Origin: Pseudomonadota bacterium
GTDB taxonomy: Bacteria > Pseudomonadota > Alphaproteobacteria > Rhizobiales > Xanthobacteraceae
Reading direction: 5' to 3'
DNA length: 64,000 nt
NCBI GenBank assembly: GCA_963204905.1
Contig: CAUJJN010000241.1
Location: 1-64,000 of the forward strand
Shown: positions 35,600-44,426 of the stretch, in pieces
Layout: the number at the start of each line of letters is the position of its first letter
Numbering within the stretch: position 1 is the stretch's first letter
Notes under the pieces: generated by a model
What the model saw: only the letters and a program-made list of their open reading frames with translations
Database searches by the model: none
Told to the model about the DNA's origin: nothing
Translations under genes and position numbers: made by a program

Positions 35600-36862
35600 C
35601 TACTGGTAGCCCTTGGGGAACGGATCGGGTTCGACCAGATCCTTGGTTTCGTAGATCAGTTCGAATTGTCCGTCCGTTTTGGCTCGGCCCACGCGCGTCT
35701 TCGACCAGAGATGATGATTCTCGTGGATTCGGACGTAGCCTTCCGGCGCACCCTTGAATTCGACGCCGGGTGACGCCGCCGCGATCTTGTCGATATCGAA
35801 CGACCCTGCTTTCTCCGCTGTCAGCTTCCACAGGTGCGGACCGAGATAGGCAGCCTGCGTGACGTCGCCGATCACGGTCTTCGGGCCCCACATCTTGTGG
35901 AAGGCCTCGACGAACGCCTTGTTGTTCGGATTATCGAGCGACTGGAAATATTTCATGCAAGCATAGGCGCCCGCGATATTTTCACCGCCGATGCCGTCGA
36001 TTTCGTCTTCGGTCACCGAGATGGTGAGCAGCGTCTGCTTCGACAGATCGATGCCCGCAGCCTTGAGCTGCTTGTAAAACGCGACGTTCGAGCCACCAAC
36101 GATGATCGCGTAGATGACATCGGGTTTCTTCAGCTTGATCTTGTTGATGACGGAATTGAACTGGGTATGACCGAGCGGGAAGTATTCCTCGCCGACCACC
36201 TTGCAGTCCGTAAGATGGCTTTCGATGTGCTTGCGCGCGATCTTGTTGGAGGTGCGCGGCCAGATGTAGTCGGACCCAAGCAGATAGAAGCTCTTGGCCC
36301 CCTTGGTCTTGTTCACCCAGTCGAGGCCGGCGATGATCTGCTGAGTCGCTTCCTGGCCGGTGTAAATGACGTTCTTCGACTGCTCGAGACCTTCGTAGAA
36401 GGTCGGGTAATAGAGCATCCCATTGTACTGCTCGAATACCGGCAGCACGGCCTTGCGGGATGCCGACGTCCAGCAGCCGAACACGGCGGCGCACTTGTCG
36501 TTGACGAGCAGCTTCTTCGCCTTCTCGGCGAAGGTCGGCCAATCGCTGGCGCCATCTTCCTGAATGAATTTGATCTTCCGCCCGAGCACGCCGCCGGATG
36601 CGTTGATCTGTTCAATGGCCAGCTTTTCCGCTTCCACCGAGCCGGTCTCGGAAATCGCCATGGTGCCGGTGACCGAGTGCAGAATGCCTACGGTCACCTC
36701 GCTGTCGGTCACCGCCAGCCCGGTGGTGTTGATGGCGGAGGTGGCAGGAACATCGGCCAGCGCCTGCCGCGGAAGGAGCGACAGCGCCGGCAGCGCCGCC
36801 ATCCCCATCAAGAGTTTGCGTCGGAATGGCGATTCCAGAATCGGTCGTTTCTCGTCTGACAT
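35600..36862 (-). CDS. urtA: Urea/short-chain amide ABC transporter substrate-binding protein, UrtA/FmdD type
   Basis: The 420-residue protein starts MSDEKRPILESPFRRKLLMG and has a Tat/Sec-like signal (arginine pair, hydrophobic core, cleavage after RQALA near residue 36). The mature part carries VTVGILHSVTGTMAISE and GCWTSASRKAVLPVFEQYNGMLYYPTFYEG, strong UrtA/FmdD markers. The ligand is urea or a short amide such as formamide or acetamide. The frame is open to 37057, but the ATG at 36862 gives the family N-terminus. It heads the operon urtABCDE-fmdA-fmdB and is divergent from a sensor kinase gene. Confidence 0.94.
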   Translation of the reverse strand: MSDEKRPILESPFRRKLLMGMAALPALSLLPRQALADVPATSAINTTGLAVTDSEVTVGILHSVTGTMAISETGSVEAEKLAIEQINASGGVLGRKIKFIQEDGASDWPTFAEKAKKLLVNDKCAAVFGCWTSASRKAVLPVFEQYNGMLYYPTFYEGLEQSKNVIYTGQEATQQIIAGLDWVNKTKGAKSFYLLGSDYIWPRTSNKIARKHIESHLTDCKVVGEEYFPLGHTQFNSVINKIKLKKPDVIYAIIVGGSNVAFYKQLKAAGIDLSKQTLLTISVTEDEIDGIGGENIAGAYACMKYFQSLDNPNNKAFVEAFHKMWGPKTVIGDVTQAAYLGPHLWKLTAEKAGSFDIDKIAAASPGVEFKGAPEGYVRIHENHHLWSKTRVGRAKTDGQFELIYETKDLVEPDPFPKGYQ

Positions 36863-36933
36863 GGATACCCCGCTTGGTTTGCCAAAGGTGCTTATCGATA
36901 AGGCGAGGATGCCCAACATTGTGCACTGCACGC

Positions 36934-36973
36934 ATACGCAAGATCGCGTATACTGCACCGCAAAATCGCGGTG
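36934..36973. promoter_or_regulatory. Twin operator-like inverted repeats CGCAARATCGCG, 22 bp apart
   Basis: Two inverted repeats of the same plan lie in the 147-bp divergent gap: ATACGC-AAGATC-GCGTAT at 36934-36951 and CACCGC-AAAATC-GCGGTG at 36956-36973. Both contain CGCAARATCGCG; the centres are 22 bp apart, about two helical turns, so both would face the same side of the DNA. They are placed between urtA and the sensor kinase gene and are good candidates for the binding sites of the LuxR-type response regulator encoded downstream. Confidence 0.6.
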
Positions 36974-37009
36974 TAGGTTCCGGACAAAGGTAACGGGAGA
37001 TAGTCTCGG

Positions 37010-40000
37010 TTGGCAGGACGTCAGCAGATAGACCGGGTCAGACGGCAATATAATCAATGGGTTGCCAACCAGACCCTGGAGGATTACGCGCTGCGGTTCA
37101 CAGCCAAAAGCGCGCGGCGCTGGTCTGCCGCCAGGGTTGCCAACACCGCTCTTGGTGCCATTTCATTTCTTGCCCTTGAGGCGATCGGGGGCACGATTAC
37201 CCTCAAGTATGGCGTCACAAATGCCGCCGCGGCGATCGCGGTGGTCAGCCTGATTATTTTCGCCTGCGGACTTCCGATCGCTTACCATGCCGCGAAAGCG
37301 GGTGTGGATATCGACCTGCTGACGCGCGGCGCCGGCTTCGGCTACATCGGCTCGACGATCACCTCGTTGATCTACGCGACCTTCACATTCATCTTTTTCG
37401 CGCTCGAAGCCGTAATCCTCGCGATGGCGCTGGAATTGTGTTTTGGCATCCCGCGCCCGATCGGCTACCTCGTCAGCGCGGTGGTCATCATTCCGCTGGT
37501 GACGCACGGCATCACGCTGATCAGCCGCTTCCAGCTCTGGACCCAGCCGCTCTGGATCATCCTGCATATCCTGCCGTTTGCGGCGATCGCCTTCAAAAGC
37601 CGCGACTCTTTCGTGGCATGGACGCAATTTTCCGGTGAGCACGGCGGCCCGCCGGGGCAACTTGATTTGCTGATGTTCGGAGCGGCAGCGTCGGTGGTGT
37701 TCTCGCTGGTGGCGCAAATCGGCGAGCAGGTCGACTTCCTCAGGTTTCTTCCACGCGATCGGCGAACATCGCGAAAGACCTGGTGGTTCGCTCTGTTGAG
37801 CGCCGGCCCGGGGTGGATCGTCATCGGCGCACTCAAATTGCTGGCAGGGTCATTCCTCGCATTCTTCGCGCTGAGCCACAGCATTCCAGCGGAACACGCC
37901 GCCGAACCGACACAGATGTATCTCGCCGCCTTTCAGTATGTGCTGTCGCAGCCTGACCTCGCGGTGGCGCTGACCGGCACCTTCGTGATCCTGTCGCAAC
38001 TCAAGATCAACGTCACCAACGCCTATGCCGGCTCGATTGCGTGGTCGAATTTCTTCTCCCGCCTCACCCATAGCCATCCGGGACGCGTGGTATGGCTGGT
38101 TTTCAACGTGGTCGTTGCCGTCCTGCTGATGGAGATCGGCGTCTACAAGGCGCTGGAACAGACACTCGCACTCTACTCGAATGTCGCGATCGCATGGGTC
38201 GGTGCGCTGGTCGCCGATCTTGTGATCAACAAGCCGCTCGGTCTGAGGCCGCCGGTAATGGATTTCAAGCGCGCGCATCTCTACGACATCAACCCAGTCG
38301 GCGTCGGCTCGATGGCGATTGCCGCCATCGTCTCGATCAGTGCGTTCTATGGAATGTTCGGCACCACCGCGAAGGCGCTTTCACCATTCGTCGCGCTCAT
38401 TGTCGCCTTCGCGACGGCGCCGACCATCGCGTGGCTTACGCAGGGAAAATACTATTTCGCGCGCAAGCCGAAGCGGAGCTGGCGAAATCTATCGCAGATC
38501 GAATGCTGTATCTGCGAGCATTCATTCGAGCCGGAGGACATGGCCTATTGTCCAGCCTATGCCGGCCCGATCTGCTCGCTGTGCTGTTCGCTGGACGCGC
38601 GCTGTCACGACATGTGCAAGCCTCATGGCGGCCTTCGTGAGCAAGCGGGTGAAGCATTGCGGAAAAGCCTTCCGGTTTCCGCGCAAGGCTACATCAATTC
38701 CCAACTCGGGCACTATCTGGTGGTGTTCGTAAGCGCCACCAGTCTGGTCGGAATGACGATGGCGCTGATCTATCTACAGACTTCGCTCGACGTCCAGATC
38801 GACAAATCCCTGCTGGCGGACGTGCTGTGGAAGGTGTTCTTTGCCCTCGTCATCATTATCGGCGTCGTCGCCTGGCTTTTTGTGCTGGCGCGCCAAAGCC
38901 GAAGGGCCGCCGAGGAAGAAACCCGCCGGCAGACCGCTTTGCTCATTCAGGAAATCGACGCGCACAAGCGGACCGACGCCGAGTTGCAACGAGCCAAGGA
39001 AGCGGCGGAATCCGCCAACCTGGCTAAGAGCCGCTATGTCGTGGGATTGAGCCACGAGTTGCGGTCGCCGCTCAATGCCATCAGCGGCTATGCGCAGTTG
39101 CTTTCGCAGGATACGTCGCTGCCGGGCAAATCGCTCGACCAGATCGGCGTCATGCGGCGTAGCGCGGATCATCTTTCGGGCTTGATCGACGGTATTCTCG
39201 ACATTTCGAAGATCGAGGCGGGGCGACTGCTTCTGGCGCGCGACGAAGTGCTGATTGGCGAATTTCTCGACCATCTGGTCGGCATGTTCCGTGTGCAGGC
39301 TGTCGCGCAGGGCATCGACTTCATTTTCGAACGGCCGGACAATCTTCCCGCGCTGGTTTATGCGGATGAAAAACGGCTGCGCCAGATTTTGATCAATCTC
39401 TTGTCCAACGCCATCAAGTTCACCGAATGCGGATCGGTCAGATTCGTCATGCGTTATCGTAACCCCGTCGCGGAGTTCGAGATCGTCGATACCGGGCCCG
39501 GAATCCCGGCTGGCGATCTGGACCGGATTTTCGCGCCGTTCGAGCGCGGCGCGCTGGGGAACACGCAGCCGCATACCGGCACAGGTCTCGGTCTGACCAT
39601 CTCGCGGTTGCTCGCCGGCGTGATGGGAGGCGACATTCGGGTGACGAGCGCGGTCGGCGTCGGCAGCACGTTCCGCGTGAAGCTGCTGTTGTCCGAGGTA
39701 ACGAACCCGACCCGCGTGGGATCAATCTCCGGTCACGTTACGGGCTATGAGGGACCGCGCAAGACCATCATCGTGACCGATGACAATCCCACGCATCGTG
39801 ACCTCATCCGTGAAGTGCTTACACCGCTTGGATTCATCATTCTCAGCGCGCACGACGCGCCGTCTTGCCTCGCTTTGGCCGCACATTGCGAACCCGATCT
39901 CTTCATTCTCGATATTTCGATGGGCGAGACCGATGGATGGGCACTGGCACAGACACTGCGGGGCAGCGGCCATCAACGTGCTCGAATCCTGATGATCTCC

Positions 40001-40381
40001 GCGAGTGCGATCGAAGCACACGGAGTTTCGTTGGCTCAGACCTACCACGACGGCTACATGATGAAGCCGATCGATGTTCGTCGCCTGCTGGAGCACATCG
40101 GTCAACTCCTGAAGATTCAATGGTTGCAGACACGCGATGGCGAACCCGATGCGACGCTGCCCCCACTGGGAGGGGCCAGGCCTTCGATGAATGACGTCGA
40201 AGAACTGAGGGAGCTGGCGCAAATCGGACACATCAAGGCCATTCAGCGAAAGCTGGACAAGCTCGACACGGATCATCCTGAGCTTGCCGCCTTCGTCGCC
40301 CGAATGCGAACACTCGTCGAACGATTCGATTTCAAGCAGTATCTGGAAACACTTCGCACCTTTGAACTTCATGACAGATGA
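37010..40381 (+). CDS. Hybrid sensor: NCS1-type permease, Cys-rich module, histidine kinase and receiver in one protein
   Basis: The 1123-residue protein has, in order: an NCS1-like (purine/cytosine/hydantoin permease) region with about twelve membrane helices (45-480), nine cysteines at 499, 500, 502, 514, 522, 525, 526, 532 and 536, and two further helices (about 570-590 and 606-628). Then come a HisKA domain with phospho-acceptor His682 in SHELRSPLNAIS, an HATPase (NLLSNAIKFT, TGTGLGLTI), a receiver with Asp968, and a helical tail. The start is TTG at 37010, chosen because the frame opens there and the N-terminus is conserved-looking. It overlaps the response regulator gene by 11 nt. Divergence from urt-fmd suggests it senses an amide, urea or related N-compound; that is inference. 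Confidence 0.9.
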   Translation: MAGRQQIDRVRRQYNQWVANQTLEDYALRFTAKSARRWSAARVANTALGAISFLALEAIGGTITLKYGVTNAAAAIAVVSLIIFACGLPIAYHAAKAGVDIDLLTRGAGFGYIGSTITSLIYATFTFIFFALEAVILAMALELCFGIPRPIGYLVSAVVIIPLVTHGITLISRFQLWTQPLWIILHILPFAAIAFKSRDSFVAWTQFSGEHGGPPGQLDLLMFGAAASVVFSLVAQIGEQVDFLRFLPRDRRTSRKTWWFALLSAGPGWIVIGALKLLAGSFLAFFALSHSIPAEHAAEPTQMYLAAFQYVLSQPDLAVALTGTFVILSQLKINVTNAYAGSIAWSNFFSRLTHSHPGRVVWLVFNVVVAVLLMEIGVYKALEQTLALYSNVAIAWVGALVADLVINKPLGLRPPVMDFKRAHLYDINPVGVGSMAIAAIVSISAFYGMFGTTAKALSPFVALIVAFATAPTIAWLTQGKYYFARKPKRSWRNLSQIECCICEHSFEPEDMAYCPAYAGPICSLCCSLDARCHDMCKPHGGLREQAGEALRKSLPVSAQGYINSQLGHYLVVFVSATSLVGMTMALIYLQTSLDVQIDKSLLADVLWKVFFALVIIIGVVAWLFVLARQSRRAAEEETRRQTALLIQEIDAHKRTDAELQRAKEAAESANLAKSRYVVGLSHELRSPLNAISGYAQLLSQDTSLPGKSLDQIGVMRRSADHLSGLIDGILDISKIEAGRLLLARDEVLIGEFLDHLVGMFRVQAVAQGIDFIFERPDNLPALVYADEKRLRQILINLLSNAIKFTECGSVRFVMRYRNPVAEFEIVDTGPGIPAGDLDRIFAPFERGALGNTQPHTGTGLGLTISRLLAGVMGGDIRVTSAVGVGSTFRVKLLLSEVTNPTRVGSISGHVTGYEGPRKTIIVTDDNPTHRDLIREVLTPLGFIILSAHDAPSCLALAAHCEPDLFILDISMGETDGWALAQTLRGSGHQRARILMISASAIEAHGVSLAQTYHDGYMMKPIDVRRLLEHIGQLLKIQWLQTRDGEPDATLPPLGGARPSMNDVEELRELAQIGHIKAIQRKLDKLDTDHPELAAFVARMRTLVERFDFKQYLETLRTFELHDR

Positions 40382-41297
40382 AACAACCAGCAGCGTCGTC
40401 CTCGTCGTCGACGATTCTCCCGATACCCTGCGTATGTTGACCGATGCGCTGGATGCCGCCTCGATGACCGTCATGGTTGCGCTCGACGGCACATCGGCGA
40501 TGCGGATCGCGCAGCGGATAACGCCCGATATGATCCTTCTGGACGCGGTGATGCCGGGGCTCGACGGCTTTGAGACCTGTCGCCGTCTCAAGCGCGATCC
40601 CCGGCTGGCCGACGTGCCGGTCATTTTCATGACTGGTTTGACGGAAACCGAACACATTGTGCGCGGGCTGGAAGCCGGCGGCGTCGACTATGTCACCAAG
40701 CCCATCGTGGTGGCGGAGATGCTGGCGCGCATCAAGGTCCATCTGACCAACGCCCGCCTCACCCAGAGCGCGCGCGCCGCGCTTGATGTGTCCGGGCGTT
40801 ACCTTTTCGCCGTTGACAGGAACGGGGCGGTTGTCTGGTCGACCCCACAGGCGCAGAAGCTGCTTGCGGGAGAAACGCCCTCCGGAACGTCGGACGCCGC
40901 GTCTCCGCTGCCGGTGCCCTGGTTGCAATGGTTGCGGCACATCGCGAGCGGGCGCGCCGGAGCTGATACAGCATCGCCGGCCGCAGCCTATCGCGGAGGC
41001 TTTCAGCTCCAGTATCTCGGAATGTTTCGGACAAATGAATTCCTGCTTCAGTTGACCCCAGAAGCGGTTGCGGAAATCACCACCAACTTCAGCAAGAAAT
41101 TCGGATTGACGCCGCGCGAGGGAGAAGTCTTGTCATGGCTCAGCAAGGGCAAGACCAATCGCGACATCGCCCAGATTCTCGGGCTCAGTCCACGAACGGT
41201 CGACAAGCATCTCGAGCAGATTTACGCCAAGTTAGGGGTAGAGAACAGAACTGCGGCGGTTGCATTCGCCTCTGATGCACATCAACGACGCGGCTGA
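40371..41297 (+). CDS. Response regulator, receiver plus LuxR-type DNA-binding domain
   Basis: The 308-residue protein has an N-terminal receiver (VVDDSPDTL with acidic pair at residues 14-15, phospho-acceptor Asp58 in LLDAVMPG, Lys in YVTKPI) and a C-terminal LuxR helix-turn-helix (about 243-300, LTPREGEVLSWLSKGKTNRDIAQILGLSPRTVDKHL). The middle region resembles a degenerate PAS. The ATG at 40371 overlaps the 3' end of the kinase gene by 11 nt, so they are a cognate pair. Its likely targets are the twin sites at 36934-36973. Confidence 0.92.
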   Translation: MTDETTSSVVLVVDDSPDTLRMLTDALDAASMTVMVALDGTSAMRIAQRITPDMILLDAVMPGLDGFETCRRLKRDPRLADVPVIFMTGLTETEHIVRGLEAGGVDYVTKPIVVAEMLARIKVHLTNARLTQSARAALDVSGRYLFAVDRNGAVVWSTPQAQKLLAGETPSGTSDAASPLPVPWLQWLRHIASGRAGADTASPAAAYRGGFQLQYLGMFRTNEFLLQLTPEAVAEITTNFSKKFGLTPREGEVLSWLSKGKTNRDIAQILGLSPRTVDKHLEQIYAKLGVENRTAAVAFASDAHQRRG

Positions 41298-41674
41298 GAA
41301 ATTCAGACCCGACCCAAAATTATGAGCCATTCCGGACATGGCTCAGGAGCATCTCGACGATTCTGACAGACCAGCGTGTCAATCGGCTCGGAAACTTGGC
41401 CCCGTATCCGCGCCCAATTCTGCCGCCCTTGCGCGACGCGGTTTGAAAGTAGCATGCGATACCGGGTTATAAGTAACGACCTTCGAGCGTGGCCATCCGC
41501 CCCATCTTTTCGGGCGCAAGTTCAACGAGCCGATCCGGCCTGAGCGGAATCCACCTATGAAGCTAGCTCATCGATGATCATGGGCGAAGCGAGCATCCGC
41601 GCTCGGAGAGCAACGGCGCCGCCATCATCGACGGGAAGCGGCAGGCCGGCATCGCCATGAATGCTTGCTCGCTG
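41298..41674. other. Convergent gap after the response regulator
   Basis: This 377-bp stretch separates the response regulator from the Lrp-type gene. I find no plausible gene and no clear terminator hairpin with a T-run. Confidence 0.45.
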
Positions 41675-42301
41675 CTAGAGGCCGACTGTGCTTGGAACCA
41701 AAGTGCGAAACGGTTCACCGCCAATCTCGTTTTCATTTCGACCCTGAATGGTCGACTCGCATCGCGGTTTCGCGGGCCGCGCCATCTGCTTCGAAGCACC
41801 AACGTGGGCCTTCACAGTGACGGGCCGGTTCGTATCGATCGGAAGCACCGTCTTATGGGAGATTCGTTTCAAGGCCAGATTCGACCGAATACAGGAGACG
41901 CCGGGGATGCGGGAGATCTTGTTGACGATGAGATCTTCCAGATCCTCGATATCCGCGACCATCACCCGAAGGAGATAGTCATGATCTCCTGTGATGAGGT
42001 AACATTCCATAACTTGGTTCAAGCGATCGATTGCCCGCGTGAAACTCTCCAGAGAGATCTGAGCCTGCTTTTCAAGCTTGATCTGGATGAATGCAGTGAC
42101 TCCAATTCCGAGGATTGCCGCATCCAGCACGGCTATTCGGCGATCAATAACGCCGAGTTTCTCGAGATTTTTTACCCGGGCGAGGCAAGGTGACGGTGAA
42201 AGATTCACACGCGACGCAAGCTGAACATTTGTCAGATTTGCATTCTGCTGCAACTCATTCAGAATTTTGATATCGATCCTATCGAGCGCTGTCGTCATCA
42301 T
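41675..42301 (-). CDS. Lrp/AsnC family transcriptional regulator with a long C-terminal extension
   Basis: The 208-residue protein has the AsnC helix-turn-helix (about 5-65, LDRIDIKILNELQQNANLT and ASRVNLSPSPCLARVKNLE) and the RAM ligand-binding domain ending near residue 156 (RISHKTVLPI). Family members are normally 150-165 residues; here about 50 more follow (DTNRPVTVKAHVGASKQ onward) with no recognisable fold, as if a stop codon had been lost. GGGAGG precedes the ATG pair at 42301/42298. It lies downstream of the pyruvate dehydrogenase genes on the same strand with a 374-nt gap, so it probably has its own promoter and may regulate that operon. Confidence 0.88.
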   Translation of the reverse strand: MMTTALDRIDIKILNELQQNANLTNVQLASRVNLSPSPCLARVKNLEKLGVIDRRIAVLDAAILGIGVTAFIQIKLEKQAQISLESFTRAIDRLNQVMECYLITGDHDYLLRVMVADIEDLEDLIVNKISRIPGVSCIRSNLALKRISHKTVLPIDTNRPVTVKAHVGASKQMARPAKPRCESTIQGRNENEIGGEPFRTLVPSTVGL

Positions 42302-42675
42302 ATCGTTGCCTCCCGTAGGTAACTGATAGTTGGCCTTAGCTGAATTCCTCGCGTCGTTCCGCGTTATGACATCTCGATGATTGGAACGATGCTAATGGCA
42401 AGTCCGAACTATGGGATTTCGACAAAGTGACGATTTATATCTAAAAACAGTCAATCGCTTGGATGACCTGGATAAGCGGGATAAGGCCGGCCGAGTTGCA
42501 GCTTTGCTTAGCAACAACCACGCTTTTCGGCAGCGTTTCAGCGCTTCTGAAAGTTCTTCGCAATCAAAGCTGTATACCCGAGCACGGATGACGCTGGATG
42601 TTGCTGTCAGCATCAAATCAACCGAAGATTTTCGATGCTCTCTAGCCGAACCTACGAAATGTCGGCCCTGTGCCT
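42302..42675. other. Gap between lpdA and the Lrp-type gene
   Basis: This 374-bp region lies between the end of the lipoamide dehydrogenase gene (stop at 42676) and the Lrp-type start at 42301. It should hold the regulator's promoter. An open frame at 42411-42914 on the plus strand overlaps lpdA and shows no domain, so I see no gene. Confidence 0.45.
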
Positions 42676-44418
42676 CTAGCGATCCATACGCTTCTGGTGA
42701 GCTTTTTTGTTCGGCAACAGATCTGTGCAAACGTTCTCATAAACTTCCGCCGCCATCCCGATTGTCTCGCCGAACGTCGGATGCGGGTGAATGGTTTTGC
42801 CGATATCGATTGCATCCGCGCCCATCTCGATCGCCAGACAAATTTCTCCGATCATATCGCCGGCGTGTGGACCAACAATCACACCGCCAACAATGCGATG
42901 TGTGGCCTCATTGAATATCAGCTTCGTCATCCCGTAGGAGACACCCGACGCGAGCGCTCGACCCGACGCCGCCCAGGGGAATTTGGCAGACACAAGCCGC
43001 GGGCCGGACGCGGTCGTCGCGTCCTGCTCCATCGTTCCAACCCACGCGATCTCCGGATTCGTATAAGCCACATTGGGAACGATCTTTGCGTCGAAGGACG
43101 TTTTCACGCCTGAAGCCACCTCGGCCGCGACATGCCCTTGATGAACGGCCTTATGCGCCAGCATGGGTGCCCCGACGACATCTCCGACCGCGAAGATATG
43201 GGACTTGTTGGTTTGCATTCTATCGTTGACCACGACGAAACCTTTGTCGTCCTGCACGACGCCGATAACCTCCAGACCAAGACCGGAACTGTTTGGCGAT
43301 CGACCTGTCGACTGCAGCACAAGATCGTAGGATCGCGTGACCTTCGTTCCGCCATCGATCTCGACGCTCACACCATCGGTTTCCGCGCGGGCGCTGACGA
43401 CAGCGGCATTCAGATCGATGTGCCCGAACCGGTGTGCATTCCTGCTCTGCCAGGTTTTGACCGCCTCCCGATCAACGCCAGCAAGCATATGAGGCAATCG
43501 TTCGACCAAATCGACTGTCGCGCCGAGGGCGCTGTAAACGGTCGCCATCTCCAAGCCGATGATGCCGGCTCCGACAATCAACATTCGCTTTGGAATGCTT
43601 TCGAGCCACAGCGCGCCTGTTGATGTCACGATCCTGGGGTCTTCAGGAAACACGCCCAGTTTTACCGCTGAAGACCCAGTGGCAATGATGCACTTCTTGA
43701 ACGCAATACGTTGAGTCGACCCATCCGACAGCGCGATCTCGAGATGATGCAGCGAAATGAACTTTGCTACGCCGTTCAGGACGCGGACGTTTCGAGCTCG
43801 CGCCATGTGGTTCAGGCCGTCAGTCAGTTTTTTGACAGTCCCGTCCTTGAACGATCTGAGCGCATCGATATCCAGTTCCGCTGGGCCGAAGCGGATACCT
43901 TTGTCGACGATCTTCTCCGCTTCCTCCTTAACCGCCGCGATATGCAGCAGCGCTTTTGACGGAATACATCCGACATTCAAGCAGACGCCGCCCAGCGTCT
44001 GATGCCGCTCGACAATGGCGACGTTCATTCCGAGATCCGCTGCGCGGTAGGCTGCCGAGTATCCTCCTGGCCCGCCACCGATCACCACCACGTCGATCTG
44101 CTCGAGATTCTCAATGCTTTGGTCCGGCGCCTCGGTCTCGCTTCCAACGGATCGTGACGTGGCGATCTGCTCAGACGCAGGCAGCTCAACTTTCGCGATG
44201 ATCGCGCCCTGCGATACCTTGTCACCGACCGCCAGCATCATCTCGACGATGAATCCGGCGACAGGCGAAGGAACCTCCATGGTTGCTTTGTCGGATTCGA
44301 GGCTGATGAGCGGCTGCTCCGCCTTTACGAGGTCACCCGGCTTTACAGAAACCTCGACAACCTGGACTTCGCTGAAGTCTCCGATATCGGGGACAGGAAT
44401 ATCGATAATCCGTTTCAT
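42676..44418 (-). CDS. lpdA: Dihydrolipoamide dehydrogenase (E3) with an N-terminal lipoyl domain
   Basis: The 580-residue protein has a lipoyl domain at residues 1-80 (lipoyl Lys44 in ESDKATME) followed by a full flavoprotein disulfide reductase: FAD site VVVIGGGPGGYSAAYRAADLGMNVAIVE, redox pair CLNVGC, NAD site MLIVGAGIIGLEMATVYSALGA and the catalytic HPHPTFGE. It re-oxidises dihydrolipoyl groups of the complex. The ATG at 44418 lies 8 nt behind aceF; an in-frame ATG at 44439 would overlap it. The lipoyl Lys sits at the same position as in the E2 partner, which suggests a domain copy shared between E2 and E3. Confidence 0.93.
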   Translation of the reverse strand: MKRIIDIPVPDIGDFSEVQVVEVSVKPGDLVKAEQPLISLESDKATMEVPSPVAGFIVEMMLAVGDKVSQGAIIAKVELPASEQIATSRSVGSETEAPDQSIENLEQIDVVVIGGGPGGYSAAYRAADLGMNVAIVERHQTLGGVCLNVGCIPSKALLHIAAVKEEAEKIVDKGIRFGPAELDIDALRSFKDGTVKKLTDGLNHMARARNVRVLNGVAKFISLHHLEIALSDGSTQRIAFKKCIIATGSSAVKLGVFPEDPRIVTSTGALWLESIPKRMLIVGAGIIGLEMATVYSALGATVDLVERLPHMLAGVDREAVKTWQSRNAHRFGHIDLNAAVVSARAETDGVSVEIDGGTKVTRSYDLVLQSTGRSPNSSGLGLEVIGVVQDDKGFVVVNDRMQTNKSHIFAVGDVVGAPMLAHKAVHQGHVAAEVASGVKTSFDAKIVPNVAYTNPEIAWVGTMEQDATTASGPRLVSAKFPWAASGRALASGVSYGMTKLIFNEATHRIVGGVIVGPHAGDMIGEICLAIEMGADAIDIGKTIHPHPTFGETIGMAAEVYENVCTDLLPNKKAHQKRMDR

Positions 44419-44426
44419 GGCTACCG

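Noticed and set aside
42411-42914. 167-codon plus-strand frame between the Lrp-type gene and lpdA
   Set aside because: Half of it lies antisense to lpdA and the rest has no domain.
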